A stretch of 64,000 bases of DNA. Source: Paracraurococcus lichenis (GTDB lineage Bacteria > Pseudomonadota > Alphaproteobacteria > Acetobacterales > Acetobacteraceae). The stretch is from the NCBI RefSeq assembly GCF_030657435.1, contig NZ_JAUTWS010000033.1, forward strand, positions 1 to 64,000. The letters are read 5' to 3'. A program made the translations under genes and the position numbers. The notes under the pieces were generated by a model. The model was not told where the DNA came from. It saw only the letters and a list, made by a program, of their open reading frames with translations, and made no database searches. Every line of letters starts with the position of its first letter. The stretch's first letter is position 1. This document shows, piece by piece, positions 7,114 to 20,030 of the stretch.

Positions 7114-8655
7114 TCAGAGCGCGCTGACCGCGCCCTGCTCCTCCGTGCTCAACAGGCGCCCGGCCTCGAGGAGCTGGAGCATCCGCTTCTGGCTCTCGAG
7201 ATTGGCGACCCGGTCGATCAGCAGATGCTGCTCCGCCGAGAGGCGCGGGGCCGGACCGATGGTGGAGCGGGCCACCTTCAGCACCTCCACCACGCTGTCC
7301 ACGATGAAGCCGGTGCGCGCCTCGCCGACTGTCAGCACCATGATCCGCTGGCGATCGTTGCGCGCCACCTCGGGCAGGCCGAAGCGGCGGCGCTGATCGA
7401 CCACCGGCAGCACGACGCCGCGCAGGTTCACCACCCCCTCGATGAAGGCCGGCGTCTTCGGCACCCGCGTGAGCTGCTCCGGAACCCGCACGATCTCCTG
7501 CACGGTACCGATCGGGACGCCGTATTCCTCGTTGCCGAGGCGGAAGACGACGAACTGCTCCTCGTCGTCGGCGGCCGCCGCATCCTGGACCTGCTGCGCC
7601 ATCTCTGCTTCCTCCGACGCCGCCGTGGCGGCGGGCTCGGCGCCGAGCAGGCGCTCCCGTTCGCCCTGCGGGAACATCTTCTCCACCGACAGGATCGTCA
7701 CCAGCCTGTCGCCGCCGTCGAGGCGGCAGATGGCCTCGAGCTCCGTGCCGCCGCCGCCGGTCGCCAGCAGCTGCGGGACCGCCTCGACCAGCGATCGCGC
7801 GACCCGCAGCACCTCCTTGACGGCATCCATGACGATGCCGACCGAGACCCGCTCCGCCCCCGCCCCGCCGCCGCGGAGCGAGACGACGACGATGCGGTTG
7901 CTCTCGCCGAGGGGCGCCTGCGGCATGCCGAACATGCGACGCAGCGAGACCAGCGGCAGCAGCCGGTTGCGCAACGTCATCACGCCGATGACATGGGACT
8001 CGCTGCGCGGGACCGTATTGATGCGCGGCGGCACCTGCACGATCTCCTGCACGTCCTCGATCGGGAAGGCGTATTCCTGGTTGGCCACCTCGAAGCTGAC
8101 GAGCTGCAGCTCGTCGCCCGCCGCCTGGCCGGTCACCTCGCCGCGCGCCGTCGCCGGCGCGGCCTCGCCGCCCGGCGCGCCGCGCGCGGCATGGTCCTGC
8201 GCCGGCACGGCCGCCCCATTGAGGCTGGCCGGGTCCAGCAGCAGGATCATGCCGTCGTCCCGCTTCACGACGCCCTGCAGCAGCTCGGTTCGGACCGTGC
8301 TGCCGATGCTGTCGATCGGCTCGATCTCCTGCGCCTCGGTGGTGATGACGCTCGCCATCCGGTCCACCACGAAGCCCGAGAGCGCGCCGTGGTTGATGAC
8401 CACGACCCGCGTCGCGTCGTCATGCGGCTCGTCCTCCATGGCGAAGACCCGCCGCAGGCTGGTGATCGGCAGCACCGCGCCGCGCAGGTTGGCGATCCCC
8501 TCGAGGTTCGCGGAGGCCATGGGCACCCGGACGACGCCGGGCATCCGGATGATCTCCTGCACCTCGGCAAGCGGAACCCCGAAGATCTCGTCCTGCACCC
8601 AGAAGGTGACGAACTGCCGTCCGGCCGCGGAACTGGAAGCGTGCGCTTCGCTCAT
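7114..8655 (-). CDS. triple-domain CheW coupling protein
   Basis: 513 residues holding three full CheW domains: about 12-155 (FVTFWVQDEIFGVPLAEVQEI), about 197-340 (LVSFEVANQEYAFPIEDVQEI) and about 365-490 (FVVFRLGNEEYGVPIGTVQEI). Each repeats the NLRG/TLRN turn used to bind MCPs and CheA. The ATG at 8655 (MSEAHA) is preferred to one ten codons earlier. A protein with three linked CheW units can bridge several kinase/receptor units; paired with the double-hairpin MCP just upstream it suggests an unusual array. Normal CheW is about 160 residues. Confidence 0.95.
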   Translation of the reverse strand: MSEAHASSSAAGRQFVTFWVQDEIFGVPLAEVQEIIRMPGVVRVPMASANLEGIANLRGAVLPITSLRRVFAMEDEPHDDATRVVVINHGALSGFVVDRMASVITTEAQEIEPIDSIGSTVRTELLQGVVKRDDGMILLLDPASLNGAAVPAQDHAARGAPGGEAAPATARGEVTGQAAGDELQLVSFEVANQEYAFPIEDVQEIVQVPPRINTVPRSESHVIGVMTLRNRLLPLVSLRRMFGMPQAPLGESNRIVVVSLRGGGAGAERVSVGIVMDAVKEVLRVARSLVEAVPQLLATGGGGTELEAICRLDGGDRLVTILSVEKMFPQGERERLLGAEPAATAASEEAEMAQQVQDAAAADDEEQFVVFRLGNEEYGVPIGTVQEIVRVPEQLTRVPKTPAFIEGVVNLRGVVLPVVDQRRRFGLPEVARNDRQRIMVLTVGEARTGFIVDSVVEVLKVARSTIGPAPRLSAEQHLLIDRVANLESQKRMLQLLEAGRLLSTEEQGAVSAL

Positions 8656-8701
8656 GGGGCCCCACCTGTCATCGTCGGCTCGCAATCGGTCACGGTGCCG
8701 T

Positions 8702-10663
8702 TCAGGCGGCGCTGTTCTGCAGTTCGTCGGCGAGGGAGGCGATCTCCTCGACGGCGGCCGCCAGTTCCTCGGCGCCCTTGGCTTGTTCGCGCGCCGCCTG
8801 CGCCGCCTGGCCAGAGGCCTGCGCCGCCTGGTTCGCGGCGGCGGACACCTGCTCGACGCCCGTCTTCACCTCGACCAGGGCGGTCAGGATATCGTTCGCG
8901 CTGGCCACGATCTCCCGGCTGCCTTCGAGGATCACCGCCATGTCCGTCTCGACCGCGGCGAGGTTCGCGGTGATCGCCTTGCTCTTCTCCATCTCGGTCG
9001 TGGAGGCGGTGGCGATCTCCTCGAGGTCCCGGCGCACCGCCACGATCTGGTCCTGGACTGCCTTCACCAGGTCCTTGATCCGCTCGGCATTCTCGGAGCT
9101 GTCGCGGGCCAGGTTGCGGATGTCGGTCGAGACGACCATGAAGCCCTTGCCGAACTCGCCGGCCCTGGCCGCCTCGATCGAGCCGTTCACCGCCAGCATG
9201 TTCGTCTGGATGGAAACGGTGGTGATGGCGTCCACGATCTTGTCGATGCGGCGGGCAACCTGCTCCAGCGCATTGATCTGCTCGCGCGAGCGCGCGTTCT
9301 CCTCGACCGATTGCTGCACGCCGGCGATGATCTGTTCCACGGCGGTGCGGTTGACGCCGAGCGCCTCGACCATGGCCTGGCTCGTGCTGCGAGCCGAGGT
9401 GGCTCGCTCGGACGCGATCTTGGCGCCGCGTTCGATCTGGGTGACGGCGGCGGCCGATTGCTGGGTGGCGGCCGACTGCTGCTGCGCGCCGCGGCTGATC
9501 TGGTCGATCGCCGTCATGATCTGCGCGGCGGCGCGGTTGATCTCCTCGACCGCGGCGGAAAGCTCCTCGGAGGCCGCGGCGACCTCCTCGGCGCTCTTGC
9601 CGACGTCGCTGCTGTTCTTCAGCTCGTCGGCCATCTCCGACAGTTCGGATGAGGCCTGCTCGCTCTGGGTCAGGGCGCCGGTCTGCTGGTCGACGGTGCG
9701 AAGCGCCTCCTGGCAGGCGGAAGACTGCTCCTCGGCCGCGGCGGAGATGGCCTCGGCGCCCTTCTGCGCCTCCCTCGCCGCTTCGCTGGATTGCTCGGCC
9801 GCGACCAGGATCTCGCGGGCGCCGCGCAGGATCTCGACCATATCGGTCCGGATCTGCCCGAGCTGGTTGGTGACGATCTGCCCCTTCTCGACTTCGGAGG
9901 TCGCGGCCGCGGCCGAGGCATTGATCCCCTCGGCGATGACCTTCACCTCCCGCTGGATCTGGCCGACCAGTTCCTGGATGTCGCGGGCGCTCTTCTCGCT
10001 GGTTTCGGCGAGGTTGCGGACCTCGTCGGCAACGACCGCGAATCCTTTGCCATGCTGGCCGGCACGGGCGGCCTCGATGGCGGCGTTGAGGGCGAGCAGG
10101 TTGGTCTGGTCGGCGATGCGGGCGACAGCCTTGACGATGTCGCCGATATTCGCCGCCTGCTTCTCGAGCTCCGCCACCATGGTGACCGAGGCTGCCTGCC
10201 GCCGGGCGGCATGGCCGATGCTGGCGATGCTGGCGGCGATCTGGGCGGCGACGTTGGCGATCAGCGTCTGCTGCGCTTCGGATTTGGTCTGCGACAGGTC
10301 GGCGTTTTCGCGCTGCTTGCCGATGTTGGTGACGACGCGGCCGACCGCACGCATGGACTGCTCGGCGGCGCTCGAGGCCTGCTCGGCGCCGCTGGCGATC
10401 TGCTCCATCGACCGCCGCAGTTCCTCGACGGCGGAGCCTGCCTCGGAGATGCCGCTGGCGACCTGGGTGGTCGCGCTGGCCACTCGCTCCGCGGCCTTCT
10501 GCTGCCGGGCGAAGGTACGTGCGCGCTTCTGGGCAGGCGCCCTCGGGACGATGCCGGCGGTCGCGGGAGCCGCGGAAGTTCCACGTGCGGGACGTGGCGA
10601 CACCGTCACGTCCGAACCTCTCTCGGAGTCCTGACGCAACTCGAAAGACTTCACCAGCGCCAT
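8702..10663 (-). CDS. soluble methyl-accepting chemotaxis protein with two tandem signalling domains
   Basis: 653 residues from the ATG at 10663, preceded by AGGTGA; an in-frame GTG three codons earlier lacks a site. There is no membrane segment and no recognisable sensor domain, only a 45-residue Pro/Ala/Arg-rich N-terminus. Two complete MCP hairpin tips occur 300 residues apart: about 182-217 (IADQTNLLALNAAIEAARAG) and about 482-517 (VSIQTNMLAVNGSIEAARAG). The first keeps the consensus; the second has diverged (VSTDIRNLARDS for VADEVRNLAETS). This reads as an internal duplication. Cytoplasmic; the input may come from another protein. First gene of the cluster. Confidence 0.93.
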   Translation of the reverse strand: MALVKSFELRQDSERGSDVTVSPRPARGTSAAPATAGIVPRAPAQKRARTFARQQKAAERVASATTQVASGISEAGSAVEELRRSMEQIASGAEQASSAAEQSMRAVGRVVTNIGKQRENADLSQTKSEAQQTLIANVAAQIAASIASIGHAARRQAASVTMVAELEKQAANIGDIVKAVARIADQTNLLALNAAIEAARAGQHGKGFAVVADEVRNLAETSEKSARDIQELVGQIQREVKVIAEGINASAAAATSEVEKGQIVTNQLGQIRTDMVEILRGAREILVAAEQSSEAAREAQKGAEAISAAAEEQSSACQEALRTVDQQTGALTQSEQASSELSEMADELKNSSDVGKSAEEVAAASEELSAAVEEINRAAAQIMTAIDQISRGAQQQSAATQQSAAAVTQIERGAKIASERATSARSTSQAMVEALGVNRTAVEQIIAGVQQSVEENARSREQINALEQVARRIDKIVDAITTVSIQTNMLAVNGSIEAARAGEFGKGFMVVSTDIRNLARDSSENAERIKDLVKAVQDQIVAVRRDLEEIATASTTEMEKSKAITANLAAVETDMAVILEGSREIVASANDILTALVEVKTGVEQVSAAANQAAQASGQAAQAAREQAKGAEELAAAVEEIASLADELQNSAA

Positions 10664-10930
10664 CGTACTCACCTGACCTGCGGGTTTGTGTTTCTATCAT
10701 AAAGTTGTGTGTTCCGGAGAAAATTCGCGCGGGAGGTGTGCCGCAACTCGAATGGTCTGAGCCTGCCTGACCTGTTCAGGTGCGGATTCCGCCGACCGTA
10801 GGGTTATTAGGCGCCGTTCGGCCTTGCGGCTCTCAGGCATGGGTGGCCCTCGGTTGCGGTGACCTGACCGCGACCGGCTGTCCCAGCGCAGCACGCCGCA
10901 CCACGACGTTGACCGATTGGATGTGTAACC

Positions 10931-11056
10931 GTAAAGGATTCCGACAGGGCCGTTCCGGGCCTAAAAGGGACCTTTCCCAAGGCAGAGGCCGAACAGCAAA
11001 GAATACATGAGGATGTATAATATCCCTGGGCCATGCCTTTTGTCGGGGAACTTTAC
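10931..11056. promoter_or_regulatory. inverted pair of 16-mers upstream of the sigma-54 promoter (candidate enhancer sites)
   Basis: GTAAAGGATTCCGACA at 10931-10946 recurs on the other strand at 11041-11056 as GTAAAGTTCCCCGACA, so both fit GTAAAG-N4-CCGACA. They lie about 210 and 105 bases upstream of the expected start of transcription, the normal range for enhancer sites of sigma-54 activators. In PEP-CTERM bacteria the activator is usually PrsR; that it binds here is inference. Confidence 0.55.
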
Positions 11057-11130
11057 AGATCGCGCCGTGAATGCCGGCGTCCCGGGCGACGCCGAGCCGT
11101 AACTCCCTGATACAAAACGTCCCATCACAT

Positions 11131-11147
11131 TTGGCACAAGGCTTGCT
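11131..11147 (+). promoter_or_regulatory. sigma-54 (RpoN) promoter of the PEP-CTERM gene
   Basis: TTGGCACAAGGCTTGCT matches the -24/-12 consensus TGGCAC-N5-TTGCT in every fixed base, with the GG and GC dinucleotides exactly ten bases apart. Transcription is expected near 11158, leaving a leader of about 70 bases before the PEP-CTERM coding region. Confidence 0.85.
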
Positions 11148-11230
11148 CATGTAGCGACTACGGAACGAATTCCCGGCCTCCGGGAGGTTCCGGTCAACTG
11201 GTGATCAGCCGCCAAGAGGTTATGGAAACG

Positions 11231-12922
11231 ATGGTCAGCATGCGTGCGCGACAGGCAGGTGCGAGCCTCCGCGCCAGGGCGCTCGGGGCGACATCGCTCA
11301 TCGGCGTTGCGATGCTGGCGGCGACGGGTGCGCAGGCCGGTACGATCACGACCAATGCAGGGAATAATTCTACTCTCGCTTTCGGCAACGTCCTCGTCGG
11401 CAGCACCAATGCCACCAAGACTGTCACGGCGACCCAGGGCGCTCCGATCGGCAGCCGGCAGGTGACGTCGGCGCTGGGCGGTGCCAATGCCAACCAGTTC
11501 TCGCAGAACACCGGCCAGCAGACCCTCAATAGCGGCAATCCGTCCCGTACCTGGACCTACACCTTCGCCCCAACGAGCACCGGAGCGAAGACAGCGACCG
11601 CCACGTTGAGTGCCTCGGCCGTTGGATCCGACGCGGCCTTCAGTTCGACGCTCACCTTGACGGGCACGGGCGTGGCACCGGCCGCGACCCTCTCGAAGAC
11701 GGCAGATGCGGGCAAGGTTCTGGTCGGCCAGAGCGGCACGGGCCAGGTGCAGATCACGAACACCGGCAACGGCAACCTGGCCGGCACCGACCCCGGGGGA
11801 AATTTCAGCAAGCAGACCTCGACCAACCTGCGGATGTCGGGCATCACGTCGGGCAACAGCGCCTTCAGCGTGGCGACACCCACCACTGCCAGCCTGACGG
11901 ATGGCAGCAGCACGACCCGCAACGTCATCTTCAGCCCGACGGCCCGGGGTGCGGCGAGCGCCGTGGTCACCGCCAACTTCAACAACGGCATCGGCAATAC
12001 GAACGGTTCCGGCACGCGGCAAACCACCGTGAACGGCACCGGCGTGGCGCCCGTCATCGGCCAGACCACCGTGACAGACGCCGGCAATGTCCGCGTCGGC
12101 ACCGTCGGCAGCGGCACGATCACGGTGACCAATGTCGGCGATGGCAACCAGGCCGGGGCGAATACCTCGAGCTATGCCACCTTTGGTACCGGCTTCGCTT
12201 CGAACCTGCTCGGACAGGCCAGCGTGTCGACGGCGGGGGCGGGATTCGCCATCACCGGTCCGGACCTCAGCATCGCCGACGGCAGTTCGGGCAGCACGAG
12301 TTTCAGCTTTACGCCGACCGCGCGCGGCGCCGCCACGGCCGATGCAACACTCGACTTCAAGAACGGCAGCAGCGACGGCAGGAACACCGCTTTCCAGACG
12401 ACCGCGGCGCTCACCGGCACCGGCGTCGGGCCCGAGTTCTATTCCGACTACGGCAATGCGCAGGCTGCCAACGACAATGCGACGCTGGATTTCGGATACA
12501 TTCTCCAGGGCTACTCATCCAGCCTGACCTTCAGCCTCTACAACGTCACGGACGATCCGGACCTCGGCGACCTCACGAAGCTCACCATCTTCGACTCCAG
12601 CGGCATTCTGGGTCTGTCGGGCTCGGTCTTTCAGTTGGCGGCCTTCTCGACCACCGCCCTCAATCCATCGGACGCGATGGATCTGACGCTGACCTTCTCG
12701 GGGCTGAGCACCGGCACCTTCGACGACATCCTGACGATCCATACCGACCAGGGCGCCGCCTTCGGAGGCCATGGCCTCGATTTCAAGTTCAACCTGCACG
12801 GCGTGATTCTGCAGGCCCCGGACCCCACGCCTGCCGTGCCCGAGCCGATGACCCTGACGCTCTTCGGCACCGGCCTCCTCGGCATGGCTCTGGCGCGTCG
12901 GGCATCCCGTCGTCGGGGCTGA
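11231..12922 (+). CDS. PEP-CTERM sorting domain protein with choice-of-anchor-D repeats
   Basis: 563 residues. The signal peptide, about 1-37, ends GATSLIGVAMLAATGAQA. The mature part is low-charge and rich in Gly, Thr, Ser and Asn, built of repeated Ig-like choice-of-anchor-D units, each closing with a T/NGTGV motif (for example GTGVAPAATLSKTADAG, GTGVAPVIGQTTVTDAG, GTGVGPEFYSDYG). The C-terminus is a classic PEP-CTERM signal: VPEP, a hydrophobic stretch TLTLFGTGLLGMALA, then RRASRRRG. Exosortase would cut at the motif and the protein would reach the cell surface or exopolysaccharide. The ATG at 11231 has AGAGG 11 bases upstream; ATG 11222 and GTG 11201 are alternatives. It is monocistronic and sigma-54-controlled. 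Confidence 0.93.
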   Translation: MVSMRARQAGASLRARALGATSLIGVAMLAATGAQAGTITTNAGNNSTLAFGNVLVGSTNATKTVTATQGAPIGSRQVTSALGGANANQFSQNTGQQTLNSGNPSRTWTYTFAPTSTGAKTATATLSASAVGSDAAFSSTLTLTGTGVAPAATLSKTADAGKVLVGQSGTGQVQITNTGNGNLAGTDPGGNFSKQTSTNLRMSGITSGNSAFSVATPTTASLTDGSSTTRNVIFSPTARGAASAVVTANFNNGIGNTNGSGTRQTTVNGTGVAPVIGQTTVTDAGNVRVGTVGSGTITVTNVGDGNQAGANTSSYATFGTGFASNLLGQASVSTAGAGFAITGPDLSIADGSSGSTSFSFTPTARGAATADATLDFKNGSSDGRNTAFQTTAALTGTGVGPEFYSDYGNAQAANDNATLDFGYILQGYSSSLTFSLYNVTDDPDLGDLTKLTIFDSSGILGLSGSVFQLAAFSTTALNPSDAMDLTLTFSGLSTGTFDDILTIHTDQGAAFGGHGLDFKFNLHGVILQAPDPTPAVPEPMTLTLFGTGLLGMALARRASRRRG

Positions 12923-12930
12923 CCCTGGCA

Positions 12931-12955
12931 GGGCCGACCCATGCGGAGTCGGCCC
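12931..12955 (+). terminator. hairpin terminator after the PEP-CTERM gene
   Basis: Perfect 8-bp stem GGGCCGAC / GTCGGCCC with a 9-base loop, 8 bases past the stop codon. There is no clear T-run, as is common in such GC-rich genomes. Confidence 0.6.
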
Positions 12956-13417
12956 TCGCTCCCGTGCCGGCGTTTCCCGCGCTTCGCGCCGGGCGCCCGT
13001 CCCGGTCGCCACGGGCCGGGGTGACGTGGTCAAGGCCGGGGCGGCCTGAGGCCCTGCCGGCCCACCCCGTGGTGCAAGTCGCCGCTGCCCTGGTGCGCCT
13101 GGTGAGGTTGTGGCCGGTGCCGACCGGCGCCCAGGCCTGCCCGACCTGTCCGAGGCCGCGACGCAGGCAGCATCGGAACCTTCGCGCCCCGTCGCTCCGT
13201 CCGAGGACGGGCTCGGCAACCCGCTTGCATAATCCGTAACGGCTGCGCCGCAGGGGCAAGCGCGACGCGGCTCGTTTGGCCGCCCCCCTTCATGCATGGG
13301 CGGCACGGCGGCTCCGCCTTTTTTCCGCGTCCCGCCCGAAATCGTCCGCCCCTGTCGGAACGGCAGTCGAGGGGTGCTGTTTGGCCGGCTCGACAGCAGC
13401 GCCGCAGGCCCCCTCCC
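12956..13417. other. intergenic before the maltokinase-MalQ gene
   Basis: No gene with convincing protein features lies here. The frames open in this stretch are low-complexity and lie opposite or out of phase with real genes. It may carry the promoter of the glucan genes, but no clear boxes were recognised. Confidence 0.5.
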
Positions 13418-17135
<3,718 letters not shown>

Positions 17136-17143
<8 letters not shown>

Positions 17144-19940
17144 AGCCGGCCCGCCGCCGATCCCGCGCGCCACCTACCGCCTGCAATTCCACGAGGGGTT
17201 CCGCTTCTCCGACGCGGCGGCGCTCGCGCCCTACCTCGCCCGGCTCGGCATCAGCCATGTCTATGCCTCCCCCTACCTGAAGGCGCGGCCCGGCTCCTCG
17301 CATGGCTACGACATCGTCGACCATGGCCGGCTGAACCCCGAGCTGGGGGACGAGGCGGCGTTCCGCGCCATGGTCGCGGCCTTCCGGGAGAACGGCCTCG
17401 GCCAGGTGCTCGACTTCGTGCCGAACCACATGGGCGTCGGCGGCGCCGACAATCCCTGGTGGCTCGACGTGCTGGAATGGGGGCCGGACAGCGACTACGC
17501 TGGCTGGTTCGACATCGACTGGGACCCGGACCGCCGCTACCTGCAGGGCAAGCTGCTGGTGCCCTTCCTCGGCGAGCAGTACGGCGCGGTGCTGGAGGCC
17601 GGCCAGATCGAGCTGCGCTTCGACCCGGAGGAGGGCGGCTTCGCCGTCTGGGCCTACGGCACCCACAAGCTGCCGATCTGCCCGCTGCACTACGAGCGCG
17701 TGCTGGGCCACGAGCATCCGGAGCTGGAGCGGCTGGGTGATGCCTTCTCCGGCCTGCCCAACTGGCGCCCGCGCGTGCATGCCCGCGCCCGCGACCTGCA
17801 GGCCGAGCTGGCCGGCCTGGTGCGCGAGCGGCAGGACGTGCGGGAGGCGGTGGAGGCCGCCGTCGCGCGGCTGAACGGCCGGCCCGGGCGGCTCGAGACC
17901 TGGCGCGACCTCGACGCGCTGATCCGGGAGCAGAACTGGCGCACCGCGCATTTCCGCGTCGCGGCGGACGACATCAACTACCGCCGCTTCTTCAACATCA
18001 ACGAGCTCGCCGGCCTGCGCATGGAGCTGCCGGAGCTCTTCGACCATGCGCACCGCTTCGTCTTCTCGCTGCTCGAGGACGGGACGCTGGAGGGCCTGCG
18101 CATCGACCATGTCGATGGCCTGCTCGACCCGAAAGGCTACCTGCAGCGGCTGCGGGAGGCGGCGCCGCGCCCCTTCTACCTCGTCGTCGAGAAGATCCTG
18201 TCGCGGCACGAGGCGCTGCGCGAGGACTGGCCGGTCCAGGGCACCACGGGCTACGAATTCGCCAACCTCGTGCTCGGCCTGCTGGTGGACCCGGCGGGGG
18301 AGGAAGGCTTCAGCCGCACCTATGCGGAGTTCATCCGCGGCGCCGAGCCTTTCGCCGAGACGGTGCGCGACTGCAAGCTGCGCATCATGCTGAACGAGAT
18401 GGCGAGCGAGCTGAACACCCTCGCCCGCGACGCGGCGCGGGTGGGGCGCCAGAACCCGCGCACGGCCGACTTCACCCGCAACATCCTGCAGCGGGCGCTG
18501 AAGGAGATCGTCGCCTGCTTCCCGGTCTACCGCACCTATGTGGACGGCACGGTCTCCCCCACCGAGGCCGACCGGCGCGACATCGACTGGGCCATCGCCC
18601 AGGCGCGGCGGAACGAGACCGACCTCGACCCCAGCGTCTTCGATTTCCTGCACCGGCTGCTGACGACCGACCTGGTGGCGGAGCCGCGCAGCGGCTTCAG
18701 CCGGCACAGCGTGGTGCGCTTCGCCATGCGGGTGCAGCAGTACAGCGGCCCGGTGATGGCCAAGGGCCTCGAGGACACCGCCTTCTACCGCTACAACCGC
18801 TTCGTCGCGCTGAACGAGGTGGGCGGGCACCCCGATCATTTCGGCGTCTCCCTGCCCGCCTTCCACAAGGCGAATGCGCAGCGCGCCCAGCGCTGGCCGC
18901 ATGCCATGCTCGGCACCTCCACCCACGACACCAAGCGCGGCGAGGATACGCGGGCGCGGCTCGCGGTGCTCTCGGAGATGCCGGAGGACTGGGCGCGCCA
19001 GGTCCAGACCTGGAGCCGCATCCTGCGCGCCCGCCGCGGCGACGTGGAGGGCACCGCGCCGCCCGACCGCAACGACGAGTACCTCTTCTACCAGCTCCTG
19101 CTCGGCGCCTGGCCGGCGGAGCTGACCGGCGCCGGCATGCCGGAGGCCGCGGCGCTGCGCGACTTCGCCGGGCGCATGGAAGGCGCCATGGTGAAGTCGA
19201 TGCGCGAGGCCAAGCGGCACACCACCTGGGCCGCCCCGAATACCGCCTATGAGGAGGGCATGCTCGGCTTCCTGCGCGAGGCGCTCGACCCCTCCCGCTC
19301 CGGCGCCTTCCTCGAAGCCTTCCTGCCCTTCCAGGAACGCGTGGCGCGGCTCGGCTTCCGCAACGGCCTGGTGCAGACGGCGCTGAAGCTGACCCTGCCG
19401 GGCATGCCGGACATCTACCAGGGGTGCGAGCTCTGGGACCTCAGCCTGGTCGATCCCGACAATCGCCGTCCCGTGGACTACGATCTCCGGCGCCGGGTGC
19501 TCGAGGAGTTGGACACGGCCCTGGCGCGGGACCGGCGCGCGGCGATGCTCGGCATGCTGGAGGGCTGGCATGACGGTCGGGCCAAGCTCGCCCTGACGGC
19601 GACGCTGCTGGCGCACCGGCGGGCGCGGCCGGCGCTCTTCGCCGAGGGCGGCTACGAGCCCCTGGCCGCGACGGGCGCGAAGGCCGACCAGCTCTGCGCC
19701 TTCCTGCGCAGCAGTGGCGAGGAGCGGCTGCTGGTGGTCGCGTCCCGCTTCCCCGCCCGGCATGAAGCGGATCCGGCCTGGGGCGACACGGCCGTCGATG
19801 CGCCGCTGCCGGCGGGCGCCGGCGCCTGGCGCGACCTGCTGACCGGGCGGAGCCTCGGTGGCGGCACGCTCACGGCGGAGGCGGTGCTGGCGGACCTGCC
19901 CGTCGCCCTGCTGGTGCCGGAGACGGCGCGCGGCGGCTGA
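17136..19940 (+). CDS. treY: malto-oligosyltrehalose synthase TreY
   Basis: 934 residues, GH13. Turns the reducing end of maltodextrins into a trehalosyl unit, which TreZ then releases as trehalose. Visible motifs: N-terminal PRATYRLQFHEGFRF, the (beta/alpha)8 barrel with DFVPNHMGV, nucleophile Asp in GLRIDHVDGLLDP (about 323), acid/base Glu in LVVEKIL (about 352), and STHDTKRGED (about 595) for the third acid. It overlaps the preceding gene by 8 bases, so the two are co-translated. TreZ is not in the window. Full length. Confidence 0.96.
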
Positions 19941-20030
19941 GGCGCGGGCCCGGCCGGGGCCGCCCGGTGCCGGCGCGCCCACGGCGGTGACCTGTCCGCC
20001 CGGGCGGGGCGCCAAGCCATCCGGCGCGCG

